Shown here: piece after piece, positions 1 through 9,200 of the stretch
How the letters are laid out: every line of letters starts with the position of its first letter
Numbering within the stretch: the first letter of the stretch is position 1
Assembly: GCF_000196115.1 (NCBI RefSeq)
Contig: NC_005027.1
Location: 62,001-126,000 of the forward strand
Origin: Rhodopirellula baltica SH 1
GTDB lineage: Bacteria > Planctomycetota > Planctomycetia > Pirellulales > Pirellulaceae
Reading direction: 5' to 3'
Length of the DNA: 64,000 nt
Made by a program: the position numbers and the translations under genes
Notes under the pieces: generated by a model
What the model was told of the DNA's origin: nothing
Database searches by the model: none
Seen by the model: only the letters and a program-made list of their open reading frames with translations

Positions 1-2541
1 GGCACCGAAATTGGTCCCTACCGGTTGGATGGTGTTTTGGGACGCGGCGGCATGGGCGTCGTGTATCGCGCCACCGACACGAGACTGGAACGCAGCGTCG
101 CGGTGAAAATGCTGTCGATCGACGGACATCCCAATTTGGTTGAGCGTTTTCAGCGTGAAGCCAAGGCGGTCGCTTCGTTGACGCATCCCAACATTGTTGA
201 GCTATTCGACGTTGGGGTTCACGAAGGCATGCCGTACGCCGTGATGGAACATCTTCGTGGCGAAACGCTGATGCGACGAATGGAATCACGACGAACCGAT
301 GTGGCACCGATCACAACGCAAATGGTTCGGTACTGGGGACGGCAATTGGCTGAGGCCTTGGCAACCTCGCACGCGTCCGGTGTGATCCATCGTGATCTCA
401 AGCCGGAGAACGTGATGCTCGTTGGCCGTCGCAGCGGATCGCCGACGCCTTCGCCCGCCAACAGCAACACGATCAGCGGTCATTCGATAGCGATGCAGTC
501 ATCCAACGAGACCTCGTTGCCGTCGGTCAAGCTCTTCGACTTTGGATTGTCTCGCGTGGGCCGAGCGGTGTTCGGCCCCGGAGAATCGGATCCGGAGAGT
601 CAGCATGAGGACGCGGGCAACGACGAGGCCAATGAAGCCAAGACCCGTGCCGGCATGATCTTGGGCACGCCAGGTTACATGGCACCCGAACAGGCTCGCG
701 GCGAAACCGTCACACCGGCTGCCGATGTGTTTTCGTTGGGTTGCGTGTTGTTCGAAGCTTTCTACGGTCGCCCCGCCTTCACCGGAAAATCACCGGCCAG
801 TCGCTATGCCGCGGTTCTGGAAAAGACTCCGTTGCCTGATCCAGGCCGTCGTCGCGACGACATCGCCCTGGCCGATTTGATCATGGCGATGATGCGCAAG
901 GTACCCGCTGAACGTCCGACCGCGGCAACCGTTGTCGCAGCACTCTCGAGCGGTGGCGCGATCTTGCCAGCCAATGACGGCGAGACGTTGGCCACGCCGA
1001 TGGACGGCGCGTCGATGACACAGCCAATTCGCATTGCCGGCGGAGTGTCTCGTCGTCGATTTGTCGAGATGATTGGCGGAAGTTTTGCCGGCGCGTTGGT
1101 TGGTATGTCGGGCTTGAGTGGCAACTGGGCCAAGCTGAACCGGATTCGTTCCATCGGTGTCCTCAGCTTCACGCCCGCGACCCAGGTCGAAACAAAGAAC
1201 GAGGTCGATCCACAGCCGGCCCGTGGACGAATGCTCCAGCGAGGTGAGTTGTTGGCCGGTTTGGTTGCCAATGAACTCAGTCGCTTGGAAGGATTGTCGG
1301 TACCGAAGTATGTGCCGATGACGGCTAGCTTCCCCGATCAGTATCGCGACGCGGCTTCGCGGTTGGAGGTGGACGCGTTGGTGACAGGGACTTTCACAGA
1401 AGCCACCGGTGCTCAGCCTGGTTTCATGGATGTCAACATCCAGATCATTTGCGCCGAAAGCGGCACGCAAATTTGGGGCAAGGTCATACGCACCAGCGGT
1501 GGCGACAATTTGATTGAGCAAAACCATTTGGCTCGGCAAGTTGCCTCGGCGATCAACCGAAGTCTGCTGGAGAATCCACACGAATCACGACCTCGCGATC
1601 CGGGGGCGTTTACCTGTCTGTTGAAAGGACGTACGCAAGCCGACCCAGACAGCATCGATGGGATGCGTTCCGCTCTAAAGTGCTTTGACAGTGCTCTTTC
1701 AGAAGATCCCAATTACGCTCCCGCACACGCGGGAAAAGGGCTGACTTCTCTGACGCTGGCCGGACGGGTCGCGGACGAGGAGGCTCAAGAGCTCATCATC
1801 CAGGCTCAGCGATCAATCGAGAGCGCTTTGGAGTTGGACACTACCAATGTGGAAGCTCGCTTGGCTTCGGCGATGTTGATGTATCAACGGCTCGGCGATC
1901 TGAAACCAGCACGCGACATTTTGTTGGCATTGTCCAAAGAGGCGAATAACTCTTGGCAAGTCTTTCACCAACTCGGTTGGGTTCAGTTGATGCTCTATGA
2001 GGAAATGGCAGGCGTCGTTTCCCTTCGTCGAGCGGCTTCGCTGCACTCAACATCGAAGCTGTTGCAGTCCGATCTGGCACGCGCCCAGTGGTTTGTTGCA
2101 AACAAGCGTCGTGCCATTGATGAAGCCACCGGTGTCATGCCAAAGACAGATGGGAATCAAGTCGGCCCCGAAAGTTTCACTCGCGGGTTGCTCATCGATT
2201 TGTACGAGCACAGCAGCGATTTGAAATTGGCGGCGGATCTGGATCCAGGACTCAATTGGTCGGAATCCGATGGCGCGGACCGTTATTGGGAACTGCGTGA
2301 GGCGAGATTGGAAACGCTTCCCTATGGTCCCTACGGACCAACGTTGAACGAAACCATTTTGCAGCTTCGTCGAACTGACGTGGTGACTCGAGAACCCGCC
2401 GAACAACGATTGGCAAGATTGCTGCAAACGCGCAGCCCCATGTTGCCGTTGCTGTTGATCAAGCACCCTCAGTTTGACTCCATACGAACGTTGCCTGCCG
2501 CTGGGGAAGCCTTCCCCGTGCTGCGTCCCGGCGTCGTTTAA
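1..2541 (+). CDS. Ser/Thr protein kinase with TolB-like and TPR regions (5' end outside window)
   Basis: Hanks-type protein kinase that would phosphorylate Ser/Thr using ATP. The frame is open from base 1, so the true start is upstream. Visible motifs, numbered from the first codon, are the glycine loop GRGGMG (about 14-19), the VAVKML lysine (about 36), HRDLKPEN (about 130-137), DFG (about 180-182) and GTPGYMAPEQ. About 35 Ser/Thr/Asn-rich residues are inserted between the catalytic loop and DFG. A short hydrophobic stretch follows an RRRF sequence near residue 345 and may be a membrane segment. The C-terminal half resembles a TolB/FlgO-like region (IGVLSF, then VDALVTGTF) followed by TPR-like helices, a common planctomycete arrangement. 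The next gene is convergent. Kinase assignment is secure; the role of the C-terminal half is inferred. Confidence 0.93.
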   Translation, partial: GTEIGPYRLDGVLGRGGMGVVYRATDTRLERSVAVKMLSIDGHPNLVERFQREAKAVASLTHPNIVELFDVGVHEGMPYAVMEHLRGETLMRRMESRRTDVAPITTQMVRYWGRQLAEALATSHASGVIHRDLKPENVMLVGRRSGSPTPSPANSNTISGHSIAMQSSNETSLPSVKLFDFGLSRVGRAVFGPGESDPESQHEDAGNDEANEAKTRAGMILGTPGYMAPEQARGETVTPAADVFSLGCVLFEAFYGRPAFTGKSPASRYAAVLEKTPLPDPGRRRDDIALADLIMAMMRKVPAERPTAATVVAALSSGGAILPANDGETLATPMDGASMTQPIRIAGGVSRRRFVEMIGGSFAGALVGMSGLSGNWAKLNRIRSIGVLSFTPATQVETKNEVDPQPARGRMLQRGELLAGLVANELSRLEGLSVPKYVPMTASFPDQYRDAASRLEVDALVTGTFTEATGAQPGFMDVNIQIICAESGTQIWGKVIRTSGGDNLIEQNHLARQVASAINRSLLENPHESRPRDPGAFTCLLKGRTQADPDSIDGMRSALKCFDSALSEDPNYAPAHAGKGLTSLTLAGRVADEEAQELIIQAQRSIESALELDTTNVEARLASAMLMYQRLGDLKPARDILLALSKEANNSWQVFHQLGWVQLMLYEEMAGVVSLRRAASLHSTSKLLQSDLARAQWFVANKRRAIDEATGVMPKTDGNQVGPESFTRGLLIDLYEHSSDLKLAADLDPGLNWSESDGADRYWELREARLETLPYGPYGPTLNETILQLRRTDVVTREPAEQRLARLLQTRSPMLPLLLIKHPQFDSIRTLPAAGEAFPVLRPGVV

Positions 2542-2668
2542 CGGACGCTCAGACGAATCCATCTCCGTAGGTTATGCCAGCGCAATTGGTGTGCTGCTTG
2601 GGCGATCGGTTGGGATACGCGGCAAGCGTTGTTTGCTTGCGTAGCTACATGGCGTTGCCACTAACTGC

Positions 2669-4867
2669 TCAGCGATTTTCTTGGGAGGCTCGAGCCAGTG
2701 CGTCTTGAAACCACAGACGCGCTCTTTTGGCGATCGAAGCTTGGTGCCAGCCAAAGTGAGCTTCCAATCGCAAACCCGCGGGAAGACGTTGTGCTTCTTT
2801 ATGAGGGAGTTTCAGCACGCCTCGAAAATGTGGCTGGAGCAAACGCATGTTGTCGATCATCTCTTCGCCCAAACGATCATCGTTGGACGAGTCGTCAGAT
2901 GCATCGTCGACGCGAACAACCAATGGGCCACCATGCGTCGCCGCCAACGACGCGTTCGGGACTCGGTCGGATGCACGCGGTTGAAGTTGATCAAGCGTGG
3001 CCCAGAACGTTTGTCGACCGGGTGCAACCAAGCGAACCGGTTGGCCGATCTGCTTGCGAACATCGTCAACCTGTGACTGATTGATCACCGCCAAGACTTC
3101 CTTGTCCGTGTCGGCAGCAACAATCATCAACACGTCGCCTTCGTGAACATACGTGTTGAGTTTGGACCGCAAGTCATTCGCGATCACGACTCCGGTCCGG
3201 TTCGCCACAACGTTCAGTTGATCCGACTGCGTTTGCAAGGTTGCGAGCTTGTCGATGATCGCTTGGCGATTGTCCAGCAGGATCAACCGTTCCGATTCTT
3301 CGCGAGACTCGATCGCTTTGCGAAGTCGAATGTCGTTTTGCTTTTGAGCGATTTCCAGCTCCGCGACGCGTTGTTTGAGTTCACGGTTTTCGATCGTGGC
3401 AATCAGATCGCCAGCTTCGACTTGGTCGCCGCCGTTTACATTCAATGCGACCAGGAAACCTTCTGCTCCGACACGGATCGCTGAATCGGGATCGTATTGC
3501 ACCACCACCGGAACACGGACCGACGATGGGATTGGCATCGAAAACAACATCCAACCGAAGACGCTGATCGCAATCGCACCGAGCACCACACCTCGGCAAA
3601 CTTGGAACGGTTCCGTTTGCCACAGATTACGCATCGATTGCAGGAATTGGACGAGTGGCTTTCCCCACCACATCCAAAGTCCCAACACGGACAGAACGAT
3701 TCCGGCACCGCCCAGCATCGTTGACGCGGCGATGGCGAGCGAGACACACACGAGAACTCGCCAAGCGACAGCGGACCATCCGTAAACGAAGACCGCCGAG
3801 CGCCGCCAACCCGTGTGAGTGCTGTGCCAAGACGCATCACCGAGAAACCAACGGCGAAGGAATTGTCGAACCGACTGATTCGCTTCGGTGGCTAAGTTCG
3901 GCACATCCATGAGGTCCGAAAGCATGAAGTAGCCATCGAATCGCATCAGCACATTCGCGTTGAACAAGATGGTCGATAGTCCCGCGGTCAAGATCACATG
4001 GTGACACCACCATCGGATCATGTCGTCTTCATTGAGTATCCATCCTGCGATCGCAATCGAAGCGACGATTCCTTCGATGAACATGCCCGCTGCCGCGACG
4101 CCGATTCGTGACCATCGCGAAGGCAATCGCCAGCAACTCGAAACGTCGACGTACGCCAACGGGGTCATCAAGACCCAGACCAAGCCGGCTTCCCGCACGG
4201 ATCCGCCGGCGCGATGGCAGGCGATCGCATGTCCGACTTCATGAATCAGTTTCAAGCCGATTGCCGTGAACAACAGCCAGACCCAATTGGACGGATCAAA
4301 GATCGATGACGCACCAGCGATGAATTCGGACTGACGGGAAGCCAGTGCAACCAAGGCTGCGGTGATGAGCAATGTTCCCACGATCAGGATCGGCGTTGAA
4401 AACAGAAAGCCGAGCCCGCGTGAAATGTGTTGCAGCAGTCCGGACGCACCCGGGACCGGCATCTTGATCCAAAACGGGTTCCATCGTGTCCAAATCGATT
4501 TTGGCGGGGAGTTGTCCGCCGGTGTGCCGTGGTGCGAGCGTTCTCGACGCGGCGGCGGTGCGTCGGCGAAGTGCGCCAGACGGTGATCGATCAACCATCT
4601 CGCGATTGATTCGCACTGCGAGGACGAGGGTGCAGCACGACCCATCTTCGCCGTGACCAACCCGCATGCCTGTGCAATGGTGCGATGCCCATCCAAGGCC
4701 GACAAAAACGTGTACTCGGACAAACCAACTCGAAAGAATTGATGCGTGGCAGGAATTTCAATCCGATAAATCGGTTCGCCTGTTTCGCGAACGGGCCAGA
4801 CCTTCACATCGGCGGCGATGCGAATGGGTTGTTGCTGCCAATCGATGGTTCCCGGATCTCGCTGCAT
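2669..4867 (-). CDS. PqqD-like / M50 zinc peptidase / HlyD-like fusion membrane protein
   Basis: Last gene of the export operon, 732 residues. Residues about 26-99 resemble the PqqD-like winged-helix domain seen at the N-terminus of planctomycete M50 proteins (FFRVGLSEYTFLSALDG). Several membrane helices carry the M50 zinc site HEVGH (H209, E210, H213) and a distal NANVLMRFDGY motif (D311), where family members usually have a proline after the second N. About residues 480-720 form a HlyD-like lipoyl/coiled-coil/barrel region. I chose the ATG at 4867 because the preceding gene stops at 4870, leaving two bases between; an in-frame start at 4924 would overlap that gene by 55 bp. PqqD domains bind leader peptides and M50 enzymes cleave membrane-associated substrates, so leader recognition and processing of the exported protein is plausible but inferred. 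Confidence 0.85.
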   Translation of the reverse strand: MQRDPGTIDWQQQPIRIAADVKVWPVRETGEPIYRIEIPATHQFFRVGLSEYTFLSALDGHRTIAQACGLVTAKMGRAAPSSSQCESIARWLIDHRLAHFADAPPPRRERSHHGTPADNSPPKSIWTRWNPFWIKMPVPGASGLLQHISRGLGFLFSTPILIVGTLLITAALVALASRQSEFIAGASSIFDPSNWVWLLFTAIGLKLIHEVGHAIACHRAGGSVREAGLVWVLMTPLAYVDVSSCWRLPSRWSRIGVAAAGMFIEGIVASIAIAGWILNEDDMIRWWCHHVILTAGLSTILFNANVLMRFDGYFMLSDLMDVPNLATEANQSVRQFLRRWFLGDASWHSTHTGWRRSAVFVYGWSAVAWRVLVCVSLAIAASTMLGGAGIVLSVLGLWMWWGKPLVQFLQSMRNLWQTEPFQVCRGVVLGAIAISVFGWMLFSMPIPSSVRVPVVVQYDPDSAIRVGAEGFLVALNVNGGDQVEAGDLIATIENRELKQRVAELEIAQKQNDIRLRKAIESREESERLILLDNRQAIIDKLATLQTQSDQLNVVANRTGVVIANDLRSKLNTYVHEGDVLMIVAADTDKEVLAVINQSQVDDVRKQIGQPVRLVAPGRQTFWATLDQLQPRASDRVPNASLAATHGGPLVVRVDDASDDSSNDDRLGEEMIDNMRLLQPHFRGVLKLPHKEAQRLPAGLRLEAHFGWHQASIAKRARLWFQDALARASQENR

Positions 4868-4869
4868 GG

Positions 4870-6273
4870 TCACACGCCCAACCAACGAAGCAGCAAATTC
4901 CACGGGCGATGAAAAACAATCCATCCGATCGGACGCTTATTGCCATAGATCGTCGCCCGGCCTTTCATCCCCGGTCGCAGCAATCCGTCTTGATCGTCCA
5001 CGGTGACTTCGGCCAGAAACACGTTTTCGGAATCACGAATCGTTGCGGCGGGGTGGACTCGCGTGATTGCACCGTGCATCACTCGGTCCGGCATCGCGTG
5101 GGTGTGAACCCGGGTCAGCATGCCCGGTTGAACGTGAGCGAAGTTCTCTTCAGGGATCGCGATCTCAACTTTCATCGAACCGACCGGCGCAATTTCGAAA
5201 AGCGTTTCACCTCGTGTCAGCGGTGCGCCCTCGGATTGCTTCCAATCGCCGCTGACGATGACTCCATCGATGGGACTGCGGATTTCGAGGTTGTCCTTGC
5301 GATGGTTCAGCAGTTCGGTTTGCGTCTTCAGCCGATCGGCTTCCAACGCCGCGATTTGACTCTTTCCAAAATCATGCGACGCCATCGAACCTCGGCGTTC
5401 CTGGTCGGCTTGCCCGTGAAGAGCACGCAATCCAGCCAGTTCGTATTCCAATTCGCGAGGGTTGATTTTGGCCAGCAACTGCCCCTCGGTCACGGTGTCG
5501 CCGGGACGCACCATGCATTCTTGCAACGGGCCATCAAACGGGACCGCGATGAAGCGACGTTGGACCGGTTGCAGTTGAACATCCGTGCGAATGTTGTGAT
5601 GAGCCGGCAGGAACATCAACAAAATGATCGTCGACAAAACGCAAACGGTCGCACGTTGCCAAGTCGCACGAAACGATCGAATGCCACGCACCAACGATGC
5701 TTCCACGCCCGTCGGTTGCAGACGATGAATGCTTTGAAGTTTGCACGACAGCAGCGGTGCAAACGCGTCCAGTGTTGCAGAGGCCGATCGCTCGCGTGGG
5801 GCGACGATCAACAAAACGCCGAGGCTATTGCCGCTCGAGTCCGCTAGTGGGCAAGCGAGCAGGTTGTTCGATCCAATGGTCTTCAGCCATTGCCGCATCG
5901 CCATCGTACCGGGCGACGATGCGACCTCCGTCGCGGCGACTTTGCTGAGTCCATCCCGCAAACAGGCTTCTTCCGCTGCGGCCAATGTTTCGCGAGGATG
6001 GTCGGTTGCAAATGTCCCGCCGCCGTGGGCATGATCGCTGATGCACTTCAGCCCTGATGCGGGACGATTCCGCCAACACAGAATCGCTCCTTCTGCCTGC
6101 AACCATTCACTGAGCGATCGCGTTGCGATCGATGCGGCTTCGTCGAACTCCTGACAGGCATCGAGGGCTGACTGAAGTTCGATCGCCGCCGCCAATGTCT
6201 CGGCGCGTTGTAACAATTCGTGATGTGAATCACGACCGGTCGCGTCCGGCGAAAGTGACGATGCGGTGAACAC
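4870..6273 (-). CDS. GAF domain-HlyD membrane fusion protein
   Basis: 467 residues, starting with GTG three bases after the TAG of the gene before it. The first about 185 residues look like a GAF-type sensor fold (WLQAEGAILCWRNR, later NLLACPLADSSGNSLGVLL). One transmembrane helix follows (about 205-222, CVLSTIILLMFLPA). The rest is an HlyD/RND-type adaptor: lipoyl half-motifs flank a short coiled coil (VRPGDTVTEGQLLAKI and IRSPIDGVIVSGDWK), then a beta-barrel. The topology would put GAF in the cytoplasm and the adaptor in the periplasm. That is unusual and suggests ligand control of an envelope-spanning machine. The C-terminus carries a second weakly hydrophobic stretch (RPWNLLLRWLGV). The GAF ligand is unknown. 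Confidence 0.82.
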   Translation of the reverse strand: MFTASSLSPDATGRDSHHELLQRAETLAAAIELQSALDACQEFDEAASIATRSLSEWLQAEGAILCWRNRPASGLKCISDHAHGGGTFATDHPRETLAAAEEACLRDGLSKVAATEVASSPGTMAMRQWLKTIGSNNLLACPLADSSGNSLGVLLIVAPRERSASATLDAFAPLLSCKLQSIHRLQPTGVEASLVRGIRSFRATWQRATVCVLSTIILLMFLPAHHNIRTDVQLQPVQRRFIAVPFDGPLQECMVRPGDTVTEGQLLAKINPRELEYELAGLRALHGQADQERRGSMASHDFGKSQIAALEADRLKTQTELLNHRKDNLEIRSPIDGVIVSGDWKQSEGAPLTRGETLFEIAPVGSMKVEIAIPEENFAHVQPGMLTRVHTHAMPDRVMHGAITRVHPAATIRDSENVFLAEVTVDDQDGLLRPGMKGRATIYGNKRPIGWIVFHRPWNLLLRWLGV

Positions 6274-6276
6274 GTG

Positions 6277-7164
6277 CTAGCGCAACGCAGGCGAGAGAAT
6301 GACGGGGGCGTCGCTGATGCGAGCCTTTGATTGGTTGGTTCTCGCGGACGCTTCCAAATCCAACCAGCAAACAACGCCGCTGCGAATCGTACGTTTTTCG
6401 TTTGGTAGAACAACGCGGACGCGGACGGTACCGGATTCGGCCGTGGCAACGGGCGAGATGTATTCCAACGTTCCAAAAACCGTCGCTCGAGATCCACCCA
6501 CGCGAACGACGACAGATTGGCCTTCAGACAAACTGTCAATTCGTCGCAGCGGCACCGAGAAAACGGCTTTCAATCGATCCAATTGGACCAGCTGCAGCAG
6601 AATCGGATCGGTCGGTGAGACAAATTCGCCAACCTCTTTGGCCAGTGCCACGACGACCCCGTCGGACGGTGCCAGGATGCGGCGTTGCTCCAGTTGGCAA
6701 ATCACACGTTGGTATTCGAGAGCGCGAACGGAAAGTTCTTCGGTGACGCTTTGCAGTCGAGCGAGTGCCTGACGATGATCGTTTTCGGCGCGTTCGAGTT
6801 CTCGGGGTGTCGCGTTGCCCTGCGTGAACAGACGGCGATAGCTTTGGACTTGTTGTTCGCGGATGACGACTTCCGCTTCCGCAGCAGTCTTGCCACCGAT
6901 GGCATCTTTTGCGGCCCGCGAAACATCCAGCGTTTTTCGCAGCAACGCATCATCGAGTTGTGCCAGCACTTGTCCTTCGCGTACCTCGGCTCCCTCGCGA
7001 GCTTTCAGTTCCGTGATCACTCCCATTTCCGATGACGAAACTTGGATTCGTCGATACGGTTCGGTAAACGCTTCGTATTCGTCCGCCGACGCAATGCCCG
7101 GCAGACACAGGCATTGCAAACTCACGATGACGCAGAGCTTTGTTATCCAGTGACGGTTCATCAT
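6277..7164 (-). CDS. HlyD/RND-type periplasmic adaptor protein
   Basis: 295-residue secretion adaptor expected to link an inner-membrane component to the TolC-like channel. It has a Sec signal peptide (KLCVIVSLQCLCLPGIASA), then the lipoyl half-motif REGAEVREGQVLAQLDD, a coiled-coil hairpin of about 90 residues and the second half-motif RILAPSDGVVVALAKEVGEF, then a beta-barrel. It is shorter than most adaptors (350-450 residues) and lacks an N-terminal membrane anchor. The start ATG at 7164 overlaps the stop of the SecA-like gene by ATGA, and the next gene begins three bases after its stop, so it belongs to a tightly coupled operon. Confidence 0.9.
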   Translation of the reverse strand: MMNRHWITKLCVIVSLQCLCLPGIASADEYEAFTEPYRRIQVSSSEMGVITELKAREGAEVREGQVLAQLDDALLRKTLDVSRAAKDAIGGKTAAEAEVVIREQQVQSYRRLFTQGNATPRELERAENDHRQALARLQSVTEELSVRALEYQRVICQLEQRRILAPSDGVVVALAKEVGEFVSPTDPILLQLVQLDRLKAVFSVPLRRIDSLSEGQSVVVRVGGSRATVFGTLEYISPVATAESGTVRVRVVLPNEKRTIRSGVVCWLDLEASARTNQSKARISDAPVILSPALR

Positions 7165-9200
7165 CCTGCATCCAATGCTTGAAGGTGTGGGGCGGGATCA
7201 TGGTTCGATTGGGCTTTGCGAACCAATCCGCAATCGCGTTCATCCGCTTCCAGCAATTGGCGTCTTGCCGCGGCAGCTCGTTTGGCTTGCCGTGTTTGGA
7301 TCGATGCGATTTGAGACTCTACAGAAAGTGATTCGATTTGTTCGGCGGCGATGGCACGTCGGATAGCACGACCCACCCAAGGTGCCGATTGGCTGACCAA
7401 GTTGTCTTCGGCGGACAAGAAATGGCGACTGCTGCCTGGGTCGCCACAACGAGCACACCGACCGATCAATTGCCGATCGACACGCGAGGAGCGATGGTGC
7501 TCGGCTACGATCACGTGCAGTCCGCCCTTGGCGGCCACTTCGGGGTTCAAACGGATGTCAGTGCCACGCCCGGCCAAATTCGTTGCGACAGTGATCGCAT
7601 GCGGTTGTCCCGCCTGAGCGATGATCTCAGCTTCCTCGGCGTTTTGCAGGCCGTTGAGCAGCTCACAAGAAAGACCTTGCCGACGAACTTCTTCTGCAAC
7701 CCGGTGACTGGTTTCGATGTCCAGAGTGCCTACCAAAACGCATCGCCCAGAGTCCGCTATCCGGCGGGCTTCGTTGGCGATGGCGGCGAATTTTTGTTTT
7801 GCGGTGAGCGTAACGTGCGTCGGATGAACGATGCGTTTCGATGGCAACCGAGGTTGGACGGTTTGGACGTTCAGTCCGTAAACCGATTTCAATTCTTCGC
7901 GGCAATCACCCGCCGTTCCGGTGACTCCGGCCAAATAGTCGTACGATCGATAGAAACGTTGACGTGTGATTTTTGCGAGCGATTCGCTCTCACGCTGGAT
8001 CGGCAATTCTTCTTTTGCTTCAATGGCTTGTTGCAATCCGCCTGACCAGGTGCGGTCTTCGTAAATGCGACCGGTGGATTGGTCAACGATCCGGACGGAC
8101 TCATCCTCAATCACGTAATCGATGTCTCGACGAAGCAAATGGGTTGCTTGCAATGCAAGTTCAACGTACTCATGCCATGGTCGACGTAGCGAAGCGTCGG
8201 ACCAGTCTTCCACCGCTTCGTAGGCACGATTCAGTCCCGTGTCGGTCAATTCGATTTGTTGACCGGTCGCTAGGAAGTCTTCCTCGCCATGCAGCGATGT
8301 TGCCGTTTTCAATGCGTGTCGATGGACCGCGGCGTCATCGGCCTCGCCCGGCAGAGTTCCTGACAACAACAGCGGCGACAGAGCATCGTCAATCAGGACA
8401 TGATCGATCTCATCGACCAACGCAACCGCGAGCCCTCGCTGCAAACGAGGCGTGGATGATTCTGAATTCAATCTTCGAAGCAACGTCGATCCGGGGCGCT
8501 GACGTGCCGCCGTGTCCATTGCCAATTGATCACGAAGGTAATCAAAACCAAACGCGTGACCGGGCCCATAGGTCACGTCCGCTCGGTAAGCTGCATGCGC
8601 GGCGTCGGCGGATGAGTCCTCGGGCAAACAGCTGGATTTGACACCGAGTAGCGACCAAGTCTCGCGGAGTTGTTCGTGATCACGTTGGGCCAAGTAAGCG
8701 TTTGGCGTTGCGATGTGCACGCCTCGGCCTGGCAAAGCAGCGATCAACGACGAAACAAACAACGCGTAGGTCTTTCCTTCGCCGGTTTGCATTTCCGCCA
8801 CGCCGCCCCGTCGTGAGATCCATCCCGAGGACACGATCAAACCAGCACGCAATTGCACTTCGAAAAGCTCAATGTCGTGAGTTGCTCGAATCGCATCGGC
8901 GGCCAAGATCAAAGCGTCCGCCAAGCACTCACGCCAGATTGCATCCAACTGGTTCGATGAGTCACGAGTCTGGTCCGAGGTCGCTTCCAGCAATTTGTAC
9001 CGCAGCGTTTGCCAGCGATCTTGCAAATCCTGTTTCGAATTCGCGGACCGATTCGAGATTTGGTCGCATGCGGACTGCAGAACGGTTTCGATGTCGACCG
9101 CGGGACGATCAGTGAATCGACCGAGTTGGGTGAGCGATGCGAAGCGGGTTGCGGATGCGAAATGAGATCGCCATCCCGAGTTGGATTGGAGAAGGCTCAT
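7161..9200 (-). CDS. shortened SecA-like ATPase
   Basis: 679-residue SecA family DEAD motor. Residues: Walker A MQTGEGKT (about 137-144), TPNAYLAQRD, Walker B region DEIDHVLIDDA (263-273), a preprotein-cross-linking-like segment RRDIDYVIEDESVRIVDQST, VTGTAG, NLAGRGTDIRL, and the motif VI region GRCARCGDPGSS where housekeeping SecA has GRSGRQGDPG. The protein ends just after the start of the scaffold helix (RRQLLEADE, about 646-655). The helical-wing and two-helix-finger regions and the C-terminal zinc tail of normal SecA (usually 800-900 residues) are therefore absent. The start at 9200 was chosen for its ATGA overlap with the TolC gene. Set between TolC and HlyD genes, it is the only energy-coupling candidate of the operon. 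It is unlikely to be the housekeeping SecA. Confidence 0.88.
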   Translation of the reverse strand: MSLLQSNSGWRSHFASATRFASLTQLGRFTDRPAVDIETVLQSACDQISNRSANSKQDLQDRWQTLRYKLLEATSDQTRDSSNQLDAIWRECLADALILAADAIRATHDIELFEVQLRAGLIVSSGWISRRGGVAEMQTGEGKTYALFVSSLIAALPGRGVHIATPNAYLAQRDHEQLRETWSLLGVKSSCLPEDSSADAAHAAYRADVTYGPGHAFGFDYLRDQLAMDTAARQRPGSTLLRRLNSESSTPRLQRGLAVALVDEIDHVLIDDALSPLLLSGTLPGEADDAAVHRHALKTATSLHGEEDFLATGQQIELTDTGLNRAYEAVEDWSDASLRRPWHEYVELALQATHLLRRDIDYVIEDESVRIVDQSTGRIYEDRTWSGGLQQAIEAKEELPIQRESESLAKITRQRFYRSYDYLAGVTGTAGDCREELKSVYGLNVQTVQPRLPSKRIVHPTHVTLTAKQKFAAIANEARRIADSGRCVLVGTLDIETSHRVAEEVRRQGLSCELLNGLQNAEEAEIIAQAGQPHAITVATNLAGRGTDIRLNPEVAAKGGLHVIVAEHHRSSRVDRQLIGRCARCGDPGSSRHFLSAEDNLVSQSAPWVGRAIRRAIAAEQIESLSVESQIASIQTRQAKRAAAARRQLLEADERDCGLVRKAQSNHDPAPHLQALDAG

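Noticed and set aside
4666-5847. 393-residue plus-strand open frame
   Set aside because: Fully antisense to the well-supported M50 and GAF-HlyD genes; Arg/Gln/His-rich composition is typical of a GC-rich shadow frame and no family features were seen.
7161-9200. Housekeeping secA
   Set aside because: The protein is too short, lacks the C-terminal third of SecA and sits in an export operon; a standard secA is expected elsewhere.
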